From: CAYVWB01 sp964455395
Lineage (GTDB): Bacteria > Desulfobacterota > Desulfovibrionia > Desulfovibrionales > Desulfovibrionaceae
Assembly (NCBI GenBank): GCA_964455395.1
Contig: CAYVWB010000012.1
Span: 15,257-79,256 of the forward strand
Direction of reading: 5' to 3'
Length of the DNA: 64,000 nucleotides
How positions within the stretch are numbered: the stretch's first letter is position 1; every line of letters begins with the position of its first letter. Positions 8,990 through 19,162 of this stretch are shown in pieces. The notes below the pieces were generated by a model. That model saw nothing but the letters and a program-made list of their open reading frames with translations. It was not told the DNA's origin and did not search any database. Both the position numbers and the translations under genes were made by a program.

Positions 8990-10429
8990 TTAGAACTGGA
9001 AGTAGATGAAAGGGTTGTACGTGGCGCTGGCGGTATAGATCACGGCGATGAAGAGCAGCCCCGCCATGAAGAGCGCTTGCGCTCCCGTGGCCAGACGCCG
9101 GCCCGTCGGCGTGGAGACCGCCTCCAGTCTGCGCTCCAGCCATGGTCCCGTGGGCGCAGCGAACACCACTGCAAGCAGGAACGTGAGCGCGAATTCCCGC
9201 GTCATGTACATGTCCAAGGTGTACAGCCGTTGCGCGTCCCCGGCGAGACCCAGCATCACCCCGACATACTCGGTGGCGTCCGCCAGATCCGGAATGCGAA
9301 AGTAGACCCAGCCCACCACCACCACGAAGCAGCAATACGCCATGGAGAGCGCTGCAGGCAAGGCGTCCAGGCCGCGTTTGAGGCCCGCGCGCTCCAGCAT
9401 CATGAACGCGCCATGAAAGAGCCCCCAGACGATGAAGTTCCAACTGGCGCCATGCCATACCCCCGTCAGCAGAAAGACCATGAAGAGGTTGGCGTACGTG
9501 CGCCATGGACCCCGTCGGTTGCCGCCCAGGGGGATATAGAGATAGTCCCTGAACCACGTGGAGAGGGTGATGTGCCACCGTCTCCAGAACTCCTGAATGG
9601 ATCGGGCAATATAGGGATAGTTGAAGTTTTCCGGAAACTTGAAGCCGAAAATCAGCCCCAGGCCGATGGCCATGTCCGAGTATCCGGAGAAATCGTAGAA
9701 TATCTGCATGGTGTACGCCAGAGCCCCCACCCAGGCCAACGCCGTGGTGATCTCCCCGGGGGGCAGCGTCATCACGGAATCCGCCATGGCCCCCATGGTG
9801 TTGGCGATGAACACCTTCTTGGCCAGTCCCAGCACGAAACGCCGCACCCCCACGCTCCACTTGGCGAGACCCAGCGTACGACCTTCCATCTCCGCAGCCA
9901 CGTGCTCGTACCGCACGATGGGCCCCGCGATGAGCTGCGGAAACATGGAGATGTACAGCCCCAGCTTCAGCGCGCTGCGTTGCGGCAGGGAAACGCCCCG
10001 GTAGACGTCCACCAGGTAGGAGACCGCCTGGAACGTGAAAAAGGATATGCCGATGGGTAAATGCACGCCGGGCGAAGCCACAGGGCCCGCGCCAGCCAGA
10101 CCAAGCGCGACGTTCAGGTTTTCCACCAGAAAATTGGCGTACTTGAAATGACCCAACAGGAGCAGGTTGATCGCCACGCCCGCTGCCAGCCACCGTTTGC
10201 GGCGCCGTGCCGGGAGACCCTCATCCGCTGCGCCGATGCGCAACCCCACCGCGTAGTTCAGTCCGATGGAGAGCAGCAGCAACCAGAAATGGTAGGGCTC
10301 CCCCCATGTATAGAAGAGCACGCTCGCCCCGAAGAGCACGGCGTTGCGCAGGCTCCTGCCGCTCAGCAGATACACCCCGAGGATGAGGGGCAGGAAGAGG
10401 AAGAGGAATATTGGAGAGCTGAAAACCAT
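8990..10429 (-). CDS. MBOAT-family membrane O-acyltransferase (AlgI-like)
   Basis: A 479-residue multi-pass membrane protein. It carries the MBOAT signature GVWHGASWNF followed by WGLFHGAFM, which holds the two histidines needed in AlgI and DltB. It passes acetyl groups from the cytoplasm across the inner membrane to a periplasmic transferase, here surely the AlgJ-like product encoded 6 bp downstream. The protein begins with a hydrophobic segment (FLFLFLPLIL). There is no clear Shine-Dalgarno before the ATG at 10429. Confidence 0.93.
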   Translation of the reverse strand: MVFSSPIFLFLFLPLILGVYLLSGRSLRNAVLFGASVLFYTWGEPYHFWLLLLSIGLNYAVGLRIGAADEGLPARRRKRWLAAGVAINLLLLGHFKYANFLVENLNVALGLAGAGPVASPGVHLPIGISFFTFQAVSYLVDVYRGVSLPQRSALKLGLYISMFPQLIAGPIVRYEHVAAEMEGRTLGLAKWSVGVRRFVLGLAKKVFIANTMGAMADSVMTLPPGEITTALAWVGALAYTMQIFYDFSGYSDMAIGLGLIFGFKFPENFNYPYIARSIQEFWRRWHITLSTWFRDYLYIPLGGNRRGPWRTYANLFMVFLLTGVWHGASWNFIVWGLFHGAFMMLERAGLKRGLDALPAALSMAYCCFVVVVGWVYFRIPDLADATEYVGVMLGLAGDAQRLYTLDMYMTREFALTFLLAVVFAAPTGPWLERRLEAVSTPTGRRLATGAQALFMAGLLFIAVIYTASATYNPFIYFQF

Positions 10430-10613
10430 GGTGGGAACGGCGCCTCACGAATAGGGGACACCCCGCGACGCGGTGAATGCGCGCACGCATGGGAAGCCGA
10501 TTGTCCTTACAGAAATCGATGCGCTTTGGCAACAACGCTCCAGTCGGGATGGCCTCGCCACGTCGCTCGCGACGGAGCGGAACGCCTTGTCCGAACGGAC
10601 CGCGAACGCAGGC

Positions 10614-11546
10614 TCATGGCGCATGCGACGCGGGGGGGGCGTCCGCGTCCTGGTCGGACTCCTTCAACGCCAGGGACTCCTCGGGCTCCATGGCCTCGGT
10701 ATAGCCGGTCTGCAGCTGCAGATAGGCGGCCAGCGCTTCCACGCCGAGGCGCCGACACCGCAGGTAGTGGGCGGCGTATTCCCGATACGTCATGCGCGCG
10801 CCGTACACGCGGAAGCGGGCCTCGGGGTGCAGCCACTGCAGACCCAGCAAGGCGGCTGCTTGCGGATGGATGGGCAGCTCGAACATGGGGTCGATGGCGG
10901 GCATGGCGGCCAGCAACGCCGCCGGCGCCGGCGGCAGGGCCAGCGCGTCAAGCAACGCCGCAGCCATGGCGCGCATGAGGCGGTCCCCCGGATGGTTCAC
11001 CGTGCGGAAGAGAGGTTCGCGGACGTGTTCCTCGACGATGGTCTGCGCCAACGCCGCGCCCACTTCCCAGCGCCGCGCTTTCTCCAGCTCGTGCGCCAGG
11101 GAGTCCTCGGCGCGTTGGCGCGCTTCACGGCCCAGGGAAAGCCGGGTGATGTCCCGATCCACGGCCAGGGCCAGGGCGGCGTCATCGTTCGGGGCGCGGT
11201 CTTGCACGGCGTTGAGCAGCTCGTCGCTGAACTCGATGGTCGTGCTGCGTTCCCAGAAAGGCCAGTACGCCTTGGTAAAGAAGTTGGGGATGCAGAGGGC
11301 GTGGGCGTTGCGAGGCAGCCGGGCGCGCATGGCCTCGCTGGAGAGTTCGCCCCAGCGGGCGGCGTCCAGGTGCTGATGCAGCAGCAGACTGCAGCGGGCC
11401 AGGGCCTCCTCGGGGATGGGACGTCGGGTGTAGTTGACGACGTGGACGAGATCGTAACGTTCGCGAAAGGGGTAATGGCGCGTCAGCAGCCACGCCAGAG
11501 GCTGGCCCTGACAATTGGCGTGGAGGATGCAGAGCGGTTTGGCCAT
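10614..11546 (-). CDS. WcbI-like polysaccharide biosynthesis acetyltransferase
   Basis: A 310-residue soluble protein that opens with ILHANCQGQPLAWLL; the NCQG segment near the N-terminus is characteristic of the WcbI family, first known from capsule clusters and shown to bind coenzyme A. It lies just upstream of the AlgI/AlgJ-like pair on the same strand, which supports a role in acetylation or modification of surface polysaccharide. The C-terminal part (residues about 230-310) matches nothing I recognise. The start is uncertain: 11546 brings the family motif close to the N-terminus, while 11576 is also open; neither has a good ribosome site. Confidence 0.7.
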   Translation of the reverse strand: MAKPLCILHANCQGQPLAWLLTRHYPFRERYDLVHVVNYTRRPIPEEALARCSLLLHQHLDAARWGELSSEAMRARLPRNAHALCIPNFFTKAYWPFWERSTTIEFSDELLNAVQDRAPNDDAALALAVDRDITRLSLGREARQRAEDSLAHELEKARRWEVGAALAQTIVEEHVREPLFRTVNHPGDRLMRAMAAALLDALALPPAPAALLAAMPAIDPMFELPIHPQAAALLGLQWLHPEARFRVYGARMTYREYAAHYLRCRRLGVEALAAYLQLQTGYTEAMEPEESLALKESDQDADAPPASHAP

Positions 11547-11596
11547 GGCGCGTGGCGGAAAGCCGAGCTCCCGCATGCGGTGGCGGCGTGAACGGT

Positions 11597-11980
11597 TCAG
11601 CCGGCCTGCACTTCGATGCGACGGGGCGCGTGCTTCGCCGAGCGGGGGAGGAAAAGCTCCAGCACGCCGTGAGAAAGACTGGCCGTGATGCTGTCGCGGT
11701 CCACGTCGTCGGAGATGGTGAAAGCGCGGTAGTATTCGCCGCCGCTGAATTCCATGTGCGCGAATTTGGCGCCGGCGTGCTCCATGGGGGTGGATTTGTA
11801 AGCGGTGCGCCCGGTGACGCTCAGCTCGGCGCCGTTGAGGTCGATGCTGAGCGTCTCGCGGGAGACGCCGGGCAAGTCCATGAAGATGTGGAAGCCGTCT
11901 TCCATCTCGATGATGTCCGTGGCGGGCCGGAAGCGTGTTTCCTCCAGCCGTCTGTCTCGTTGCAGCGATTGAGCCGCCAT
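11597..11980 (-). CDS. Hsp20/alpha-crystallin small heat shock protein
   Basis: A 127-residue ATP-independent holdase. The alpha-crystallin domain runs from about residue 20 (DIIEMEDGF) to 120, with the DLPGVSRETLSIDL strand region and HGVLELFLPR near the end, which holds the conserved G-x-L pattern. AAGGAG precedes the ATG by 7 bp. It follows a second Hsp20 gene by 10 bp on the same strand, so both are made from one message and may form mixed oligomers, like IbpA and IbpB. Confidence 0.93.
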   Translation of the reverse strand: MAAQSLQRDRRLEETRFRPATDIIEMEDGFHIFMDLPGVSRETLSIDLNGAELSVTGRTAYKSTPMEHAGAKFAHMEFSGGEYYRAFTISDDVDRDSITASLSHGVLELFLPRSAKHAPRRIEVQAG

Positions 11981-11990
11981 GGCGCTCTCC

Positions 11991-12395
11991 TTAGTCGACG
12001 GTGATGGTGCGCGGCGAAGAGGTTCGGCGCTTCGGCAGAGTGATGGTCAACAGGCCATGCTTGAGGGAAGCCTTGATGTTGTCCCTGTCCACGGGCGCAT
12101 TGATGGTGACGATGCGCTGGAACACGCCGCTTGGCCGTTCCTGTCGGTAGTACTTGCCTTGTTCGGGACGACGCTCGCCGCGGATGGTCAGGGAAGACTC
12201 CATCAAGGTGATCTCCATGGCTTCGATGGGCACGCCCGGCGCTTCGCAGTGCACGTAAACGGCGGCGTCATCTTCGCTGACGTTGATCAGCGGGTAGGGC
12301 GTCCTGCGGCCATGGGCGGCTGGCGTCCAGATATCTTCCAGCAACTTGTCTATCTGACTGTTGAAACCGTAGAAGGGGCTGAAGTCGATGACCAT
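11991..12395 (-). CDS. Hsp20/alpha-crystallin small heat shock protein
   Basis: A 134-residue small heat shock protein, first gene of a two-gene Hsp20 operon. It shows the alpha-crystallin core with CEAPGVPIEAMEITL and the terminal HGLLTITLPKR. AAGGAG is 7 bp before the ATG at 12395; longer readings in this frame lack a ribosome site. A sigma70-like promoter lies 32-59 bp upstream. The sequence differs clearly from the second copy downstream, so the pair is not a recent duplication. Confidence 0.93.
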   Translation of the reverse strand: MVIDFSPFYGFNSQIDKLLEDIWTPAAHGRRTPYPLINVSEDDAAVYVHCEAPGVPIEAMEITLMESSLTIRGERRPEQGKYYRQERPSGVFQRIVTINAPVDRDNIKASLKHGLLTITLPKRRTSSPRTITVD

Positions 12396-12702
12396 GGCGC
12401 GCTCCTTGCGTGAAAGTAACGCGTTCATTCTACCATGTTGCGTCATCCAGTCAATGGGGCGTCCCACCAGAGCGCGCGAGGCGGCGTCTCCAGCTCCCGA
12501 AGCATCCGAAAGGCGTTGGAAAACGACGTTCCGCGCTTGCGCCACGCCGTCAAGCCGGGTATCAATGATCCGAAACGCGCTCCGTAAGGAACCGCCGACG
12601 CTGCATCTCTTGCCGCCGTTCCCGACGCGCCGGGGCGCGACGAGACGAAAAGAAGCCCCGGCGCATGGCCGTAACAACCACGGAGCCGCCTGCGGATTTG
12701 CC
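12396..12702. other. 307-bp divergent intergenic region
   Basis: The gap lies between the hsp20 operon (minus) and the PAS histidine kinase (plus). The left part holds the hsp20 promoter. The right part is an open frame in line with the kinase gene, so the kinase could begin earlier than annotated, but no ribosome site supports such a start. Confidence 0.5.
12427..12454 (-). promoter_or_regulatory. sigma70-type promoter of the hsp20 pair
   Basis: On the minus strand the sequence reads TTGACT, 16 bp, TAGAAT, close to the consensus on both boxes. It ends 32 bp before the hsp20 start codon, which leaves a short leader. CCCCAT, which resembles a heat-shock -10 element, partly overlaps the -35 box, but no matching heat-shock -35 is evident. 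No CIRCE-type inverted repeat is seen. Confidence 0.65.
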
Positions 12703-14301
12703 ATGAAGGACGAGGACGCCATACTGGTCGAGCAAGTCAGCGCCGCCTTGGAAGCGTTGCTGAAAGGCCAAGGCCTTGCGGAGATACACCTGCCCGAGGC
12801 GGGGGAGCACACCGGTCCCGAAACCGCCCGGCTCGTCCAGTGCGCTCGGCTGCTGTGTCAAGAGCTGGAGACCCAGGTCAGCCTCGCTGCGGACCTCAAT
12901 CGTGGCGACCTGGCCAACCAGACCCGCGCGCCGTACTCCATGCTCAGCCTGCCCCTGAAGGAACTCAAAGCCGGCATGAGCCGCTTGGTCTGGCAGTGGG
13001 AGCGACTCGCCGAAGGCGATACACGCCAGAGCCTGGACGGCATGGGCGACTTCTCCGCAGTCTTCGAACGCGTCCGCAGAGCCATGGTGGAGCGCGACGC
13101 CAGGCTCAAAGACCTCCACACACAACTCCAAGGCGTCTTCGAAGCCTTTCCCGGATTCATCAACGTCATCGACCGCAACTACACCGTGCGGCAGATCAAC
13201 CCCCGCATGCGCAAGGCCTACGGGCTGGAGGCGCTGCCCGACGTCATCGGCCGCAAGTGCTTCGAAGTCTTCTGGGGACGCGACACCCTCTGCGAGGCGT
13301 GCAGCGTGCGCGAGGTCTTCGAACGCGACGCCACCGTCACGCGGTTCTCCTCCACGGAAGAGGAAATGACCACGGGGAAAGTCTTCAAGTTTTACGCAAG
13401 CCCGCTCCATGGCTCGAAAGGAGAGGTCCTCGGCGCGGTGCAGGTGGGCGTGGACGTGACCGACCTGCGGGAGACGGAGGACGCCCTGCGACTGGCGCGG
13501 GACGAAGCGGAATCCGCCTGCAGGACCAAGAGCCACTTCCTCGCCAACATCAGCCACGAGATCCGCACCCCCATGAACGGCATCCTGGGCATGACGGAAC
13601 TCGCGCTCGGCTCGCGGCTCGACGAGGAATCCCGGGACTACGTGGAGACGGCGCATCAATCCGCACAGAGCCTGCTGCGCGTCATCAACGACATCCTGGA
13701 ACTCGCCAAGATCGAAGCGGACCGGCTGGAGCTGCGCCAGGAGCCCATGAGCATCCCCTGGCTCCTGAAGAACGTCTGCGACCACTTCGCCGCAGAGGCG
13801 GAGCGCGGGGGCAACACCCTCCGGTACGTCCTTCGCCCCGGCACGCCCACCATGGTCATCGGCGACAGCGCCCGGCTGCGCCAAGTGCTCGCCAACATCG
13901 TGGGCAACGCGCTCAAGTTCACCACGCAGGGCAATGTGCTCGTCGAAGCCCGCCTGGTGGAAGACGCCGCGCCAGGACGCAAGGCCCCGTCACCCGTCCC
14001 GGCCTCGCTCGCCGCCCCCACGCGAGAATATGCGCAGATCCTCTTCATGATTCAGGACACCGGCGTCGGCATTCCCCTGGAAAAGGCCGTCACCATTTTC
14101 GATTCATTCAGCCAGGTGGACCCCTCCTACGCACGGCGGCACAGCGGCGCCGGCCTGGGGCTCTCCATCTCCAAGCGCTTGCTGGACCTCATGGGCGGCC
14201 ACATCTGGGTGGACTCCGAGGAAGGCGAAGGCAGTCTCTTCTGCTTCACCGTGCGCTTCGAAATTCCCAGGGACGACATGCCCCGGTGCGAAATCGGGTA
14301 G
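12703..14301 (+). CDS. soluble PAS-domain sensor histidine kinase
   Basis: A 532-residue protein without membrane segments. The order is: an N-terminal helical region with a HAMP-like segment (about 80-130), a PAS domain (about 145-255), a HisKA domain with phospho-acceptor H285 in [12 protein letters not shown], and an ATPase domain (about 370-525) with the N-box, DTGVGI and GAGLGLSI. The PAS domain holds three cysteines in GRKCFEVFW and LCEACSV, a pattern common in delta-proteobacterial PAS kinases that could bind a metal or sense redox state. There is no receiver domain and no response regulator next to it. The start is tentative, as no clear ribosome site is seen. Confidence 0.85.
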   Translation: MKDEDAILVEQVSAALEALLKGQGLAEIHLPEAGEHTGPETARLVQCARLLCQELETQVSLAADLNRGDLANQTRAPYSMLSLPLKELKAGMSRLVWQWERLAEGDTRQSLDGMGDFSAVFERVRRAMVERDARLKDLHTQLQGVFEAFPGFINVIDRNYTVRQINPRMRKAYGLEALPDVIGRKCFEVFWGRDTLCEACSVREVFERDATVTRFSSTEEEMTTGKVFKFYASPLHGSKGEVLGAVQVGVDVTDLRETEDALRLARDEAESACRTKSHFLANISHEIRTPMNGILGMTELALGSRLDEESRDYVETAHQSAQSLLRVINDILELAKIEADRLELRQEPMSIPWLLKNVCDHFAAEAERGGNTLRYVLRPGTPTMVIGDSARLRQVLANIVGNALKFTTQGNVLVEARLVEDAAPGRKAPSPVPASLAAPTREYAQILFMIQDTGVGIPLEKAVTIFDSFSQVDPSYARRHSGAGLGLSISKRLLDLMGGHIWVDSEEGEGSLFCFTVRFEIPRDDMPRCEIG

Positions 14302-14342
14302 CCTTTCACAAGGCGCCCCCTTCCCTTCCTTCCGTGAATCTG

Positions 14343-14374
14343 TATACTGCGAAAGTGTATTTGCATGCGCATGC
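14343..14374 (+). promoter_or_regulatory. possible promoter/operator region of the V-ATPase operon
   Basis: TATACT at 14343-14348 is a near-consensus -10 box, about 150 bp before the first V-ATPase gene; no good -35 box lies 16-18 bp upstream. Just downstream is the 12-bp perfect palindrome GCATGCGCATGC (14363-14374), which could bind a dimeric regulator. Both are weak evidence on their own. Confidence 0.35.
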
Positions 14375-14499
14375 GCACGGCGACGTGAAGCCTTCCCGGC
14401 AGTGACGCACGTCGCGCACGAACCGCATGCCCCCACCGCGGCCCGCGCAAAGAGGCGACGGCCCCCCGGTGGTTCACCCCAACGCATTGCGAGTCCGCC

Positions 14500-15123
14500 A
14501 TGGCAGAGACACTGGAACACCTCATCGAACGCCTGCAGCAGGAAGCCGTGACCGAGGCCGAAGCCAAAGCCCAGGCCATCGTGGACCAAGCGCGCGACAA
14601 GGCCGACGCCATCCTCGCAGAAGCCAGACGTGAGCGCGAGGCCATGCTCCACACGGCCGAGGAAGACGCCAAAGCCTTCGAACAGCGCGCCACGGAAAAT
14701 CTCCACCACGCTGGCCGCGACCTCCTCATCAGCGTCCGCCACGGCGTCGAATCCATCCTCAGCCAACTCGCTGCGGAAGCCGTGGACGAAGCCATGACCA
14801 TCGAAGTCCTCCAGCAGATGCTCTCCGGCATGGCGCAGTCCTGTGCGGAACAAGCAGGGGAATACCGCCTGGAGTTCCTGCTAAGCCCGCGCGACAAGGA
14901 AAAACTCGTGACCTTCTTCGCCTCCCGCTACCGCGAGAAAATGTACAGCGGACTGACCTTGCAAGTGGACAAGGACATCGAGCAGGGCTTCCGCGTCAGC
15001 TTCAAGGAAGGGGAGGTCTACCTGGATTTCACCAACGCCGCCGTGGCCGAAGCGCTTTCACTGTACCTGCGGCCGCGTCTGGCGGAGATCATCAAGACCG
15101 TGGCGCAGGACGAGGCCTCGTGA
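14500..15123 (+). CDS. V-type ATP synthase subunit E
   Basis: A 207-residue protein. The first 80 residues are a charged alanine-rich helix (coiled coil) and the C-terminal part is the globular domain usual in V/A-ATPase subunit E, ending near the A3B3 head. It forms the peripheral stalk that holds the head against the membrane subunit I. It is the first gene of the operon E, DUF2764, A, B, D, I, K. Its stop codon overlaps the GTG of the next gene. Confidence 0.85.
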   Translation: MAETLEHLIERLQQEAVTEAEAKAQAIVDQARDKADAILAEARREREAMLHTAEEDAKAFEQRATENLHHAGRDLLISVRHGVESILSQLAAEAVDEAMTIEVLQQMLSGMAQSCAEQAGEYRLEFLLSPRDKEKLVTFFASRYREKMYSGLTLQVDKDIEQGFRVSFKEGEVYLDFTNAAVAEALSLYLRPRLAEIIKTVAQDEAS

Positions 15124-15764
15124 GCCATTACTATTTCCTCGCCAGCCTCCCGCTGCTGACGCCGGGCAAACCGCCGGCGCTCACGGCGGAGGCCTTCGCG
15201 CGCGCGGCGCGGGCCGCCTTGCCGCCGAATCTGGCGGACCTGGCGATCGCGGCGGCGCGGTTTCCCACGCATCGGGAGAACGAAACCACGCCTGCAGGCG
15301 ACAGCCACGCCGACGCCGTGACGTTTGGCCATGCGCACCCCCCGGGCGAACACCCCTTCCTCGTCGCCTGGCGGGATGTGGAGGCCCAGCTCGTCAACGC
15401 GCAAGCCGCCCAGCGACTACGTCGCCGCGGCGCCGAGCCCGGCAAGGGCCTCCCACACGAGGGCTGCATGCTCGCCGTGGAAGCGGGAGTGGAGCAGGCT
15501 TTCAAAGCGAACAACCCCTTGGAACGCGAACGCGCGCTGGCTGCGTTGCGGTTCACTCTTCTTGATGAACTGACCGTACAGCGCCCCTACGGCGACGAAG
15601 CCGCCCTGGCCTACGCCGTGAAGTTCTTCCATGCCCAACGGCTGCGCGCCATGGACGCCGAGGCCGGCCGCGAACGATTCCGCACCCTGGCGGAAGCCGC
15701 CGCCAACGCCGCCTTCGAGCGCCAAGCGCAACACGCCACGCCATCGGGAGGAGCCCACCCGTGA
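15120..15764 (+). CDS. DUF2764 protein of the V-type ATPase operon
   Basis: A 214-residue protein that starts with GTG overlapping the subunit E stop (GTGA). The N-terminus YYFLASLPLLTPG and the later LDEL...YGDEAALAYAVKF pattern match DUF2764, a family found only in reduced bacterial V-ATPase operons such as those of chlamydiae and spirochaetes. Its own end again overlaps the start of subunit A by GTGA. The function is not established. It occupies the slot where subunits C and F stand in Thermus or Enterococcus operons, so a role as a C-like adaptor is a reasonable guess. Confidence 0.8.
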   Translation: MSHYYFLASLPLLTPGKPPALTAEAFARAARAALPPNLADLAIAAARFPTHRENETTPAGDSHADAVTFGHAHPPGEHPFLVAWRDVEAQLVNAQAAQRLRRRGAEPGKGLPHEGCMLAVEAGVEQAFKANNPLERERALAALRFTLLDELTVQRPYGDEAALAYAVKFFHAQRLRAMDAEAGRERFRTLAEAAANAAFERQAQHATPSGGAHP

Positions 15765-17746
15765 ACGAGTCCCATTCCCCCGCTCCCGCAGAGCCTGCAG
15801 ACCAGGAAGCCAACGACGTGTTGCCGGAAGGCGACCAAGCCGGACCCTCCCGCTGGGAAACGCCCCCCCGCGACGGCCGCGACCACAACGTGGGCCGGGT
15901 GGTCGGCGTCAACGGCAACCTCGTCACCGTGGAGTTTCAACGTCCGGTCATCCAGAACGAGGTGGCTTACGCAGCGCTCCACAGCGCAGCGCCGGGGCGC
16001 GAGCCCCTTGGCCTGAAAGCCGAAGTCATCCGCGTGCGCGGCCGCTACGCCGACCTCCAGGTCTTCGAGGACACGGCCGGGCTCGTGGTCGGGGACCAGG
16101 TGCAATTCACCGGAGAACTGCTCTCCGTGGAACTGGGACCCGGCCTGCTGGGACGTGTCTTCGACGGGTTGCAGAACCCCCTGGAGGACTTGGCCGAAAC
16201 CAGCGGCTTCTTTCTGGAGCGCGGCAAGTACCTCCCCGCCCTGGAACGCGACAGACGCTGGGCCTTCACGCCCACGGCTGCTCCCGGCGACGAGGTGCGC
16301 CGCGGCGACGCCCTGGGCGAAACCACGGAAAGCGTCTTCGCCCACAAGATCATGGCGCCCATCGGACTGGAGGGGCCCGGTGAGCGGTTTACCGTGAAAA
16401 CAGTGGCCGAGGCCGGGGAATACGCCGTCACGGATGTCATCGCCACTCTGGAAGACGAGGAGGGCGACCTCGTGGAGGTGACCATGCTGCAGCGCTGGCC
16501 CGTGAAGCTGCCCATGCGCGAATACCGCGAGCGGTTGGCGCCGGCGGAGCCCATGGTGACCAAAGTGCGCATCATCGATACGTTTTTTCCCGTGGCCCTG
16601 GGCGGCGTCTACTGCGTGCCCGGCCCCTTCGGCGCAGGCAAGACCGTTATCCAGCAGATCACGAGCCGCCATGCGCAAGTGGACGTGGTGGTCATCGCCG
16701 CCTGCGGCGAACGCGCCGGCGAGGTGGTGGAGACCATCCGCACCTTCCCGGAGCTGGAAGACCCCCGCACGGGCCGCTCGCTCATGGAGCGCACCTGCAT
16801 CATCTGCAATACCTCCTCCATGCCCGTGGCGGCGCGGGAGGCCTCGGTCTACACGGCCGTCACCATTGCGGAATACTACCGTCAGATGGGGTTGAACTGC
16901 CTGTTGCTGGCGGACTCCACCTCCCGGTGGGCCCAGGCCCTGCGGGAGATGTCCGGCCGGCTGGAGGAGATCCCCGGAGAGGAAGCCTTCCCGGCGTACC
17001 TCGAATCCGTCATCGCAGCCTTTTACGAACGCGGGGGTGTGGTCCGGCTGCGGGACGGGAGCACAGGGTCCGTCACCATCGGCGGCACGGTCTCGCCAGC
17101 GGGCGGCAACTTCGAGGAGCCCGTCACCCAAGCCACGCTCAAGGTGGTGGGGGCGTTCCACGGTCTCTCCCGGCAGCGTTCGGACGCCCGGCGTTATCCC
17201 GCCATCGAGCCCCTGGAGAGCTGGTCCAAATACAAAAGCGTGGTGGAGGACGTCCAGGTGGCCAAAGCCCGCGCCTTGCTCGCCCAGGGCCGCGAAGTGG
17301 AGCAGATGATGAAGGTCCTCGGCGAGGAAGGCGCGCCCATGGAGGACTTCATCCTCTACTGCAAGGCCGAGATGCTGGACGCCGCCTATCTGCAGCAGGA
17401 CGCCTTCGACGCCGTGGACGGCGCCACCGACGCCCCCCGGCAGCGCCGGATGTTCGCGCGCATGCTGGAGCTGCTGGATGCGGACTACGCCTTCGAGAAC
17501 AAGGATGAAGCGCGGCGCTTCTTCCAGCGGCTGACCCAACGCTTCAAGGACTGGAACCGCGTGGCCGAGGACGACCCCCAGTTCGACGCCATGGAAAAGG
17601 CCCTCGCTGCCGAGGCTCGCGCCGCCTTCGTCCCGGATGGCCGGGAGGAGCCCTCCTTCGGCGCCCCCCACGCTGCAGCCGAGTCCCCACACGAGTCCAC
17701 GACCGACGCTGACGCCTCGACCATCACGGAGCCGCCCCATGTTTAA
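15761..17746 (+). CDS. V-type ATP synthase subunit A (catalytic)
   Basis: A 661-residue catalytic subunit with Walker A GPFGAGKT at residues 288-295 and the downstream [13 protein letters not shown] and [12 protein letters not shown] motifs. It carries an acidic proline-rich N-terminal extension of about 45 residues and a similar C-terminal tail of about 40, beyond the usual length of 580-600. It starts with GTG, overlapping the preceding stop, and ends 8 bp inside subunit B. It couples ATP turnover to rotation in the A3B3 head. Confidence 0.96.
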   Translation: MNESHSPAPAEPADQEANDVLPEGDQAGPSRWETPPRDGRDHNVGRVVGVNGNLVTVEFQRPVIQNEVAYAALHSAAPGREPLGLKAEVIRVRGRYADLQVFEDTAGLVVGDQVQFTGELLSVELGPGLLGRVFDGLQNPLEDLAETSGFFLERGKYLPALERDRRWAFTPTAAPGDEVRRGDALGETTESVFAHKIMAPIGLEGPGERFTVKTVAEAGEYAVTDVIATLEDEEGDLVEVTMLQRWPVKLPMREYRERLAPAEPMVTKVRIIDTFFPVALGGVYCVPGPFGAGKTVIQQITSRHAQVDVVVIAACGERAGEVVETIRTFPELEDPRTGRSLMERTCIICNTSSMPVAAREASVYTAVTIAEYYRQMGLNCLLLADSTSRWAQALREMSGRLEEIPGEEAFPAYLESVIAAFYERGGVVRLRDGSTGSVTIGGTVSPAGGNFEEPVTQATLKVVGAFHGLSRQRSDARRYPAIEPLESWSKYKSVVEDVQVAKARALLAQGREVEQMMKVLGEEGAPMEDFILYCKAEMLDAAYLQQDAFDAVDGATDAPRQRRMFARMLELLDADYAFENKDEARRFFQRLTQRFKDWNRVAEDDPQFDAMEKALAAEARAAFVPDGREEPSFGAPHAAAESPHESTTDADASTITEPPHV

Positions 17747-19127
17747 AGTCCACCACCGCGTCCACCAGATCGTGGGCAACGTCATCATGGTCGAAGCGGA
17801 CGGCGTGGCCTACAACGAGATCGCACAAGTCCAGTCGCGTCGGGGCGTCTCCCTGGCGCAAGTCATCCGGCTGGAGCGCGGCCGTGTCTACCTGCAGGTC
17901 TTCGCGGGCTCCCGAGGGGTGGCCACGGACGCCAAGATTCGCTTTCTGGGCAAGCCCTTCCGCACCCCCTTCGCCGAAAGTCTGCTGGGCCGCACCTTCA
18001 CCGGCAGCGGACAACCGCGGGACCGTGGCCCGGCGCTGGAATTCCCCGCCGAGTTCCTGGACTACGAGCACGCCATGAAGGAGGCCGAAGGCTCCATGCA
18101 GGAGCGCATGATCGAGGTGGACGGACCCAGCGTGAACCCCGCGCGACGCATCGTGCCCAAGAAGATGGTGCGCACGGGCATCCCCATGATCGACGTCTTC
18201 AACACCCTTGTGGAGTCGCAGAAACTACCCATCTTCTCCTCCGCCGGCGAGCCCTACAACCCGCTGCTGGCGCGCATCGCCTTGCAGGCGGAGGTGGACG
18301 TCATCGTGCTCGGCGGCATGGGCTTGAAGTACGACGACTACCTCTACTTCCGCGACGCGCTGGACGAAGCCGGCGCGCTTTCACGCTCCATCCTCTATAT
18401 CCACACCGCAGCGGACCCCACCGTGGAGTGCCTGCTGGCGCCAGACATCTGCCTCGCTGTTGCGGAACAGCTCGCCTTGGCGGACAAGCGCGTCCTCGTC
18501 CTGCTCACGGACATGACGAACTTCGCCGACTCCCTGAAGGAGATCGCCATCACCATGGAGCAGATCCCCTCCACACGCGGCTACCCCGGCGACCTCTACA
18601 GTCAGCTCGCCAGACGCTACGAAAAAGCTGTGGACTTCGACGGCGCCGGCTCCGTGACAGTGCTCGCGGTGACCACCATGCCCGGCGACGACGTGACTCA
18701 CCCCGTGCCGGACAACACGGGGTACATCACGGAAGGGCAGTTCTACCTGAAGAACCGGCGCATCGAACCCTTCGGCTCGCTCTCCCGTCTCAAACAGCAA
18801 GTCAACGACGCCACCCGCAGCGACCACCGCACCATCATGAACTCCATGATCCAGCTCTATGCGCAGTTCCGCGAAACCCTGGAGAAACAAGCCATGGGCT
18901 TCCGGCTGACGAACTGGGACGCCAAGCTCCTGCGCTACGGCAAACGCTTCGAACGCGAGCTCATGGACCTGGAGGTGAACCTGCCCCTGGAGCGCGCTCT
19001 GGACCTGTGCTGGGAAATCCTCGCCGACTGTTTCGAGAAGGAGGAGACCGGCATCCCCACCAGTCTGATTCGCGAATACTGGCCGGACGGCGCCGCTGCT
19101 GCGCCGGCGTGGTCCGCCGGGGACTGA
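17739..19127 (+). CDS. V-type ATP synthase subunit B
   Basis: A 462-residue non-catalytic head subunit. It lacks a Walker A lysine and shows the family motifs [29 protein letters not shown] and [15 protein letters not shown]. The start at 17739 overlaps the end of subunit A by 8 bp; the open frame extends upstream to 17637, but that part is a shadow of subunit A. It forms the A3B3 ring with subunit A. Confidence 0.96.
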   Translation: MFKVHHRVHQIVGNVIMVEADGVAYNEIAQVQSRRGVSLAQVIRLERGRVYLQVFAGSRGVATDAKIRFLGKPFRTPFAESLLGRTFTGSGQPRDRGPALEFPAEFLDYEHAMKEAEGSMQERMIEVDGPSVNPARRIVPKKMVRTGIPMIDVFNTLVESQKLPIFSSAGEPYNPLLARIALQAEVDVIVLGGMGLKYDDYLYFRDALDEAGALSRSILYIHTAADPTVECLLAPDICLAVAEQLALADKRVLVLLTDMTNFADSLKEIAITMEQIPSTRGYPGDLYSQLARRYEKAVDFDGAGSVTVLAVTTMPGDDVTHPVPDNTGYITEGQFYLKNRRIEPFGSLSRLKQQVNDATRSDHRTIMNSMIQLYAQFRETLEKQAMGFRLTNWDAKLLRYGKRFERELMDLEVNLPLERALDLCWEILADCFEKEETGIPTSLIREYWPDGAAAAPAWSAGD

Positions 19128-19162
19128 TCGCGCGCTGCGCCACGCCCAGAGGAGCCCTGCCC

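Noticed and set aside
12427..12460. Heat-shock (sigma32) promoter for hsp20
   Set aside because: CCCCAT is present but no CTTGAA-type -35 stands at the right distance; the sigma70 reading is better.
12388..12702. N-terminal extension of the PAS kinase
   Set aside because: No ribosome site and no conserved motif; it runs through the promoter region of the hsp20 operon.
15611..17788. A 725-residue minus-strand open frame opposite V-ATPase subunit A
   Set aside because: Low-complexity Gly/His/Val-rich translation, no ribosome site, and fully antisense to a well-supported gene. The same holds for long frames at 1372-3237, 47526-49316 and 54848-56560.
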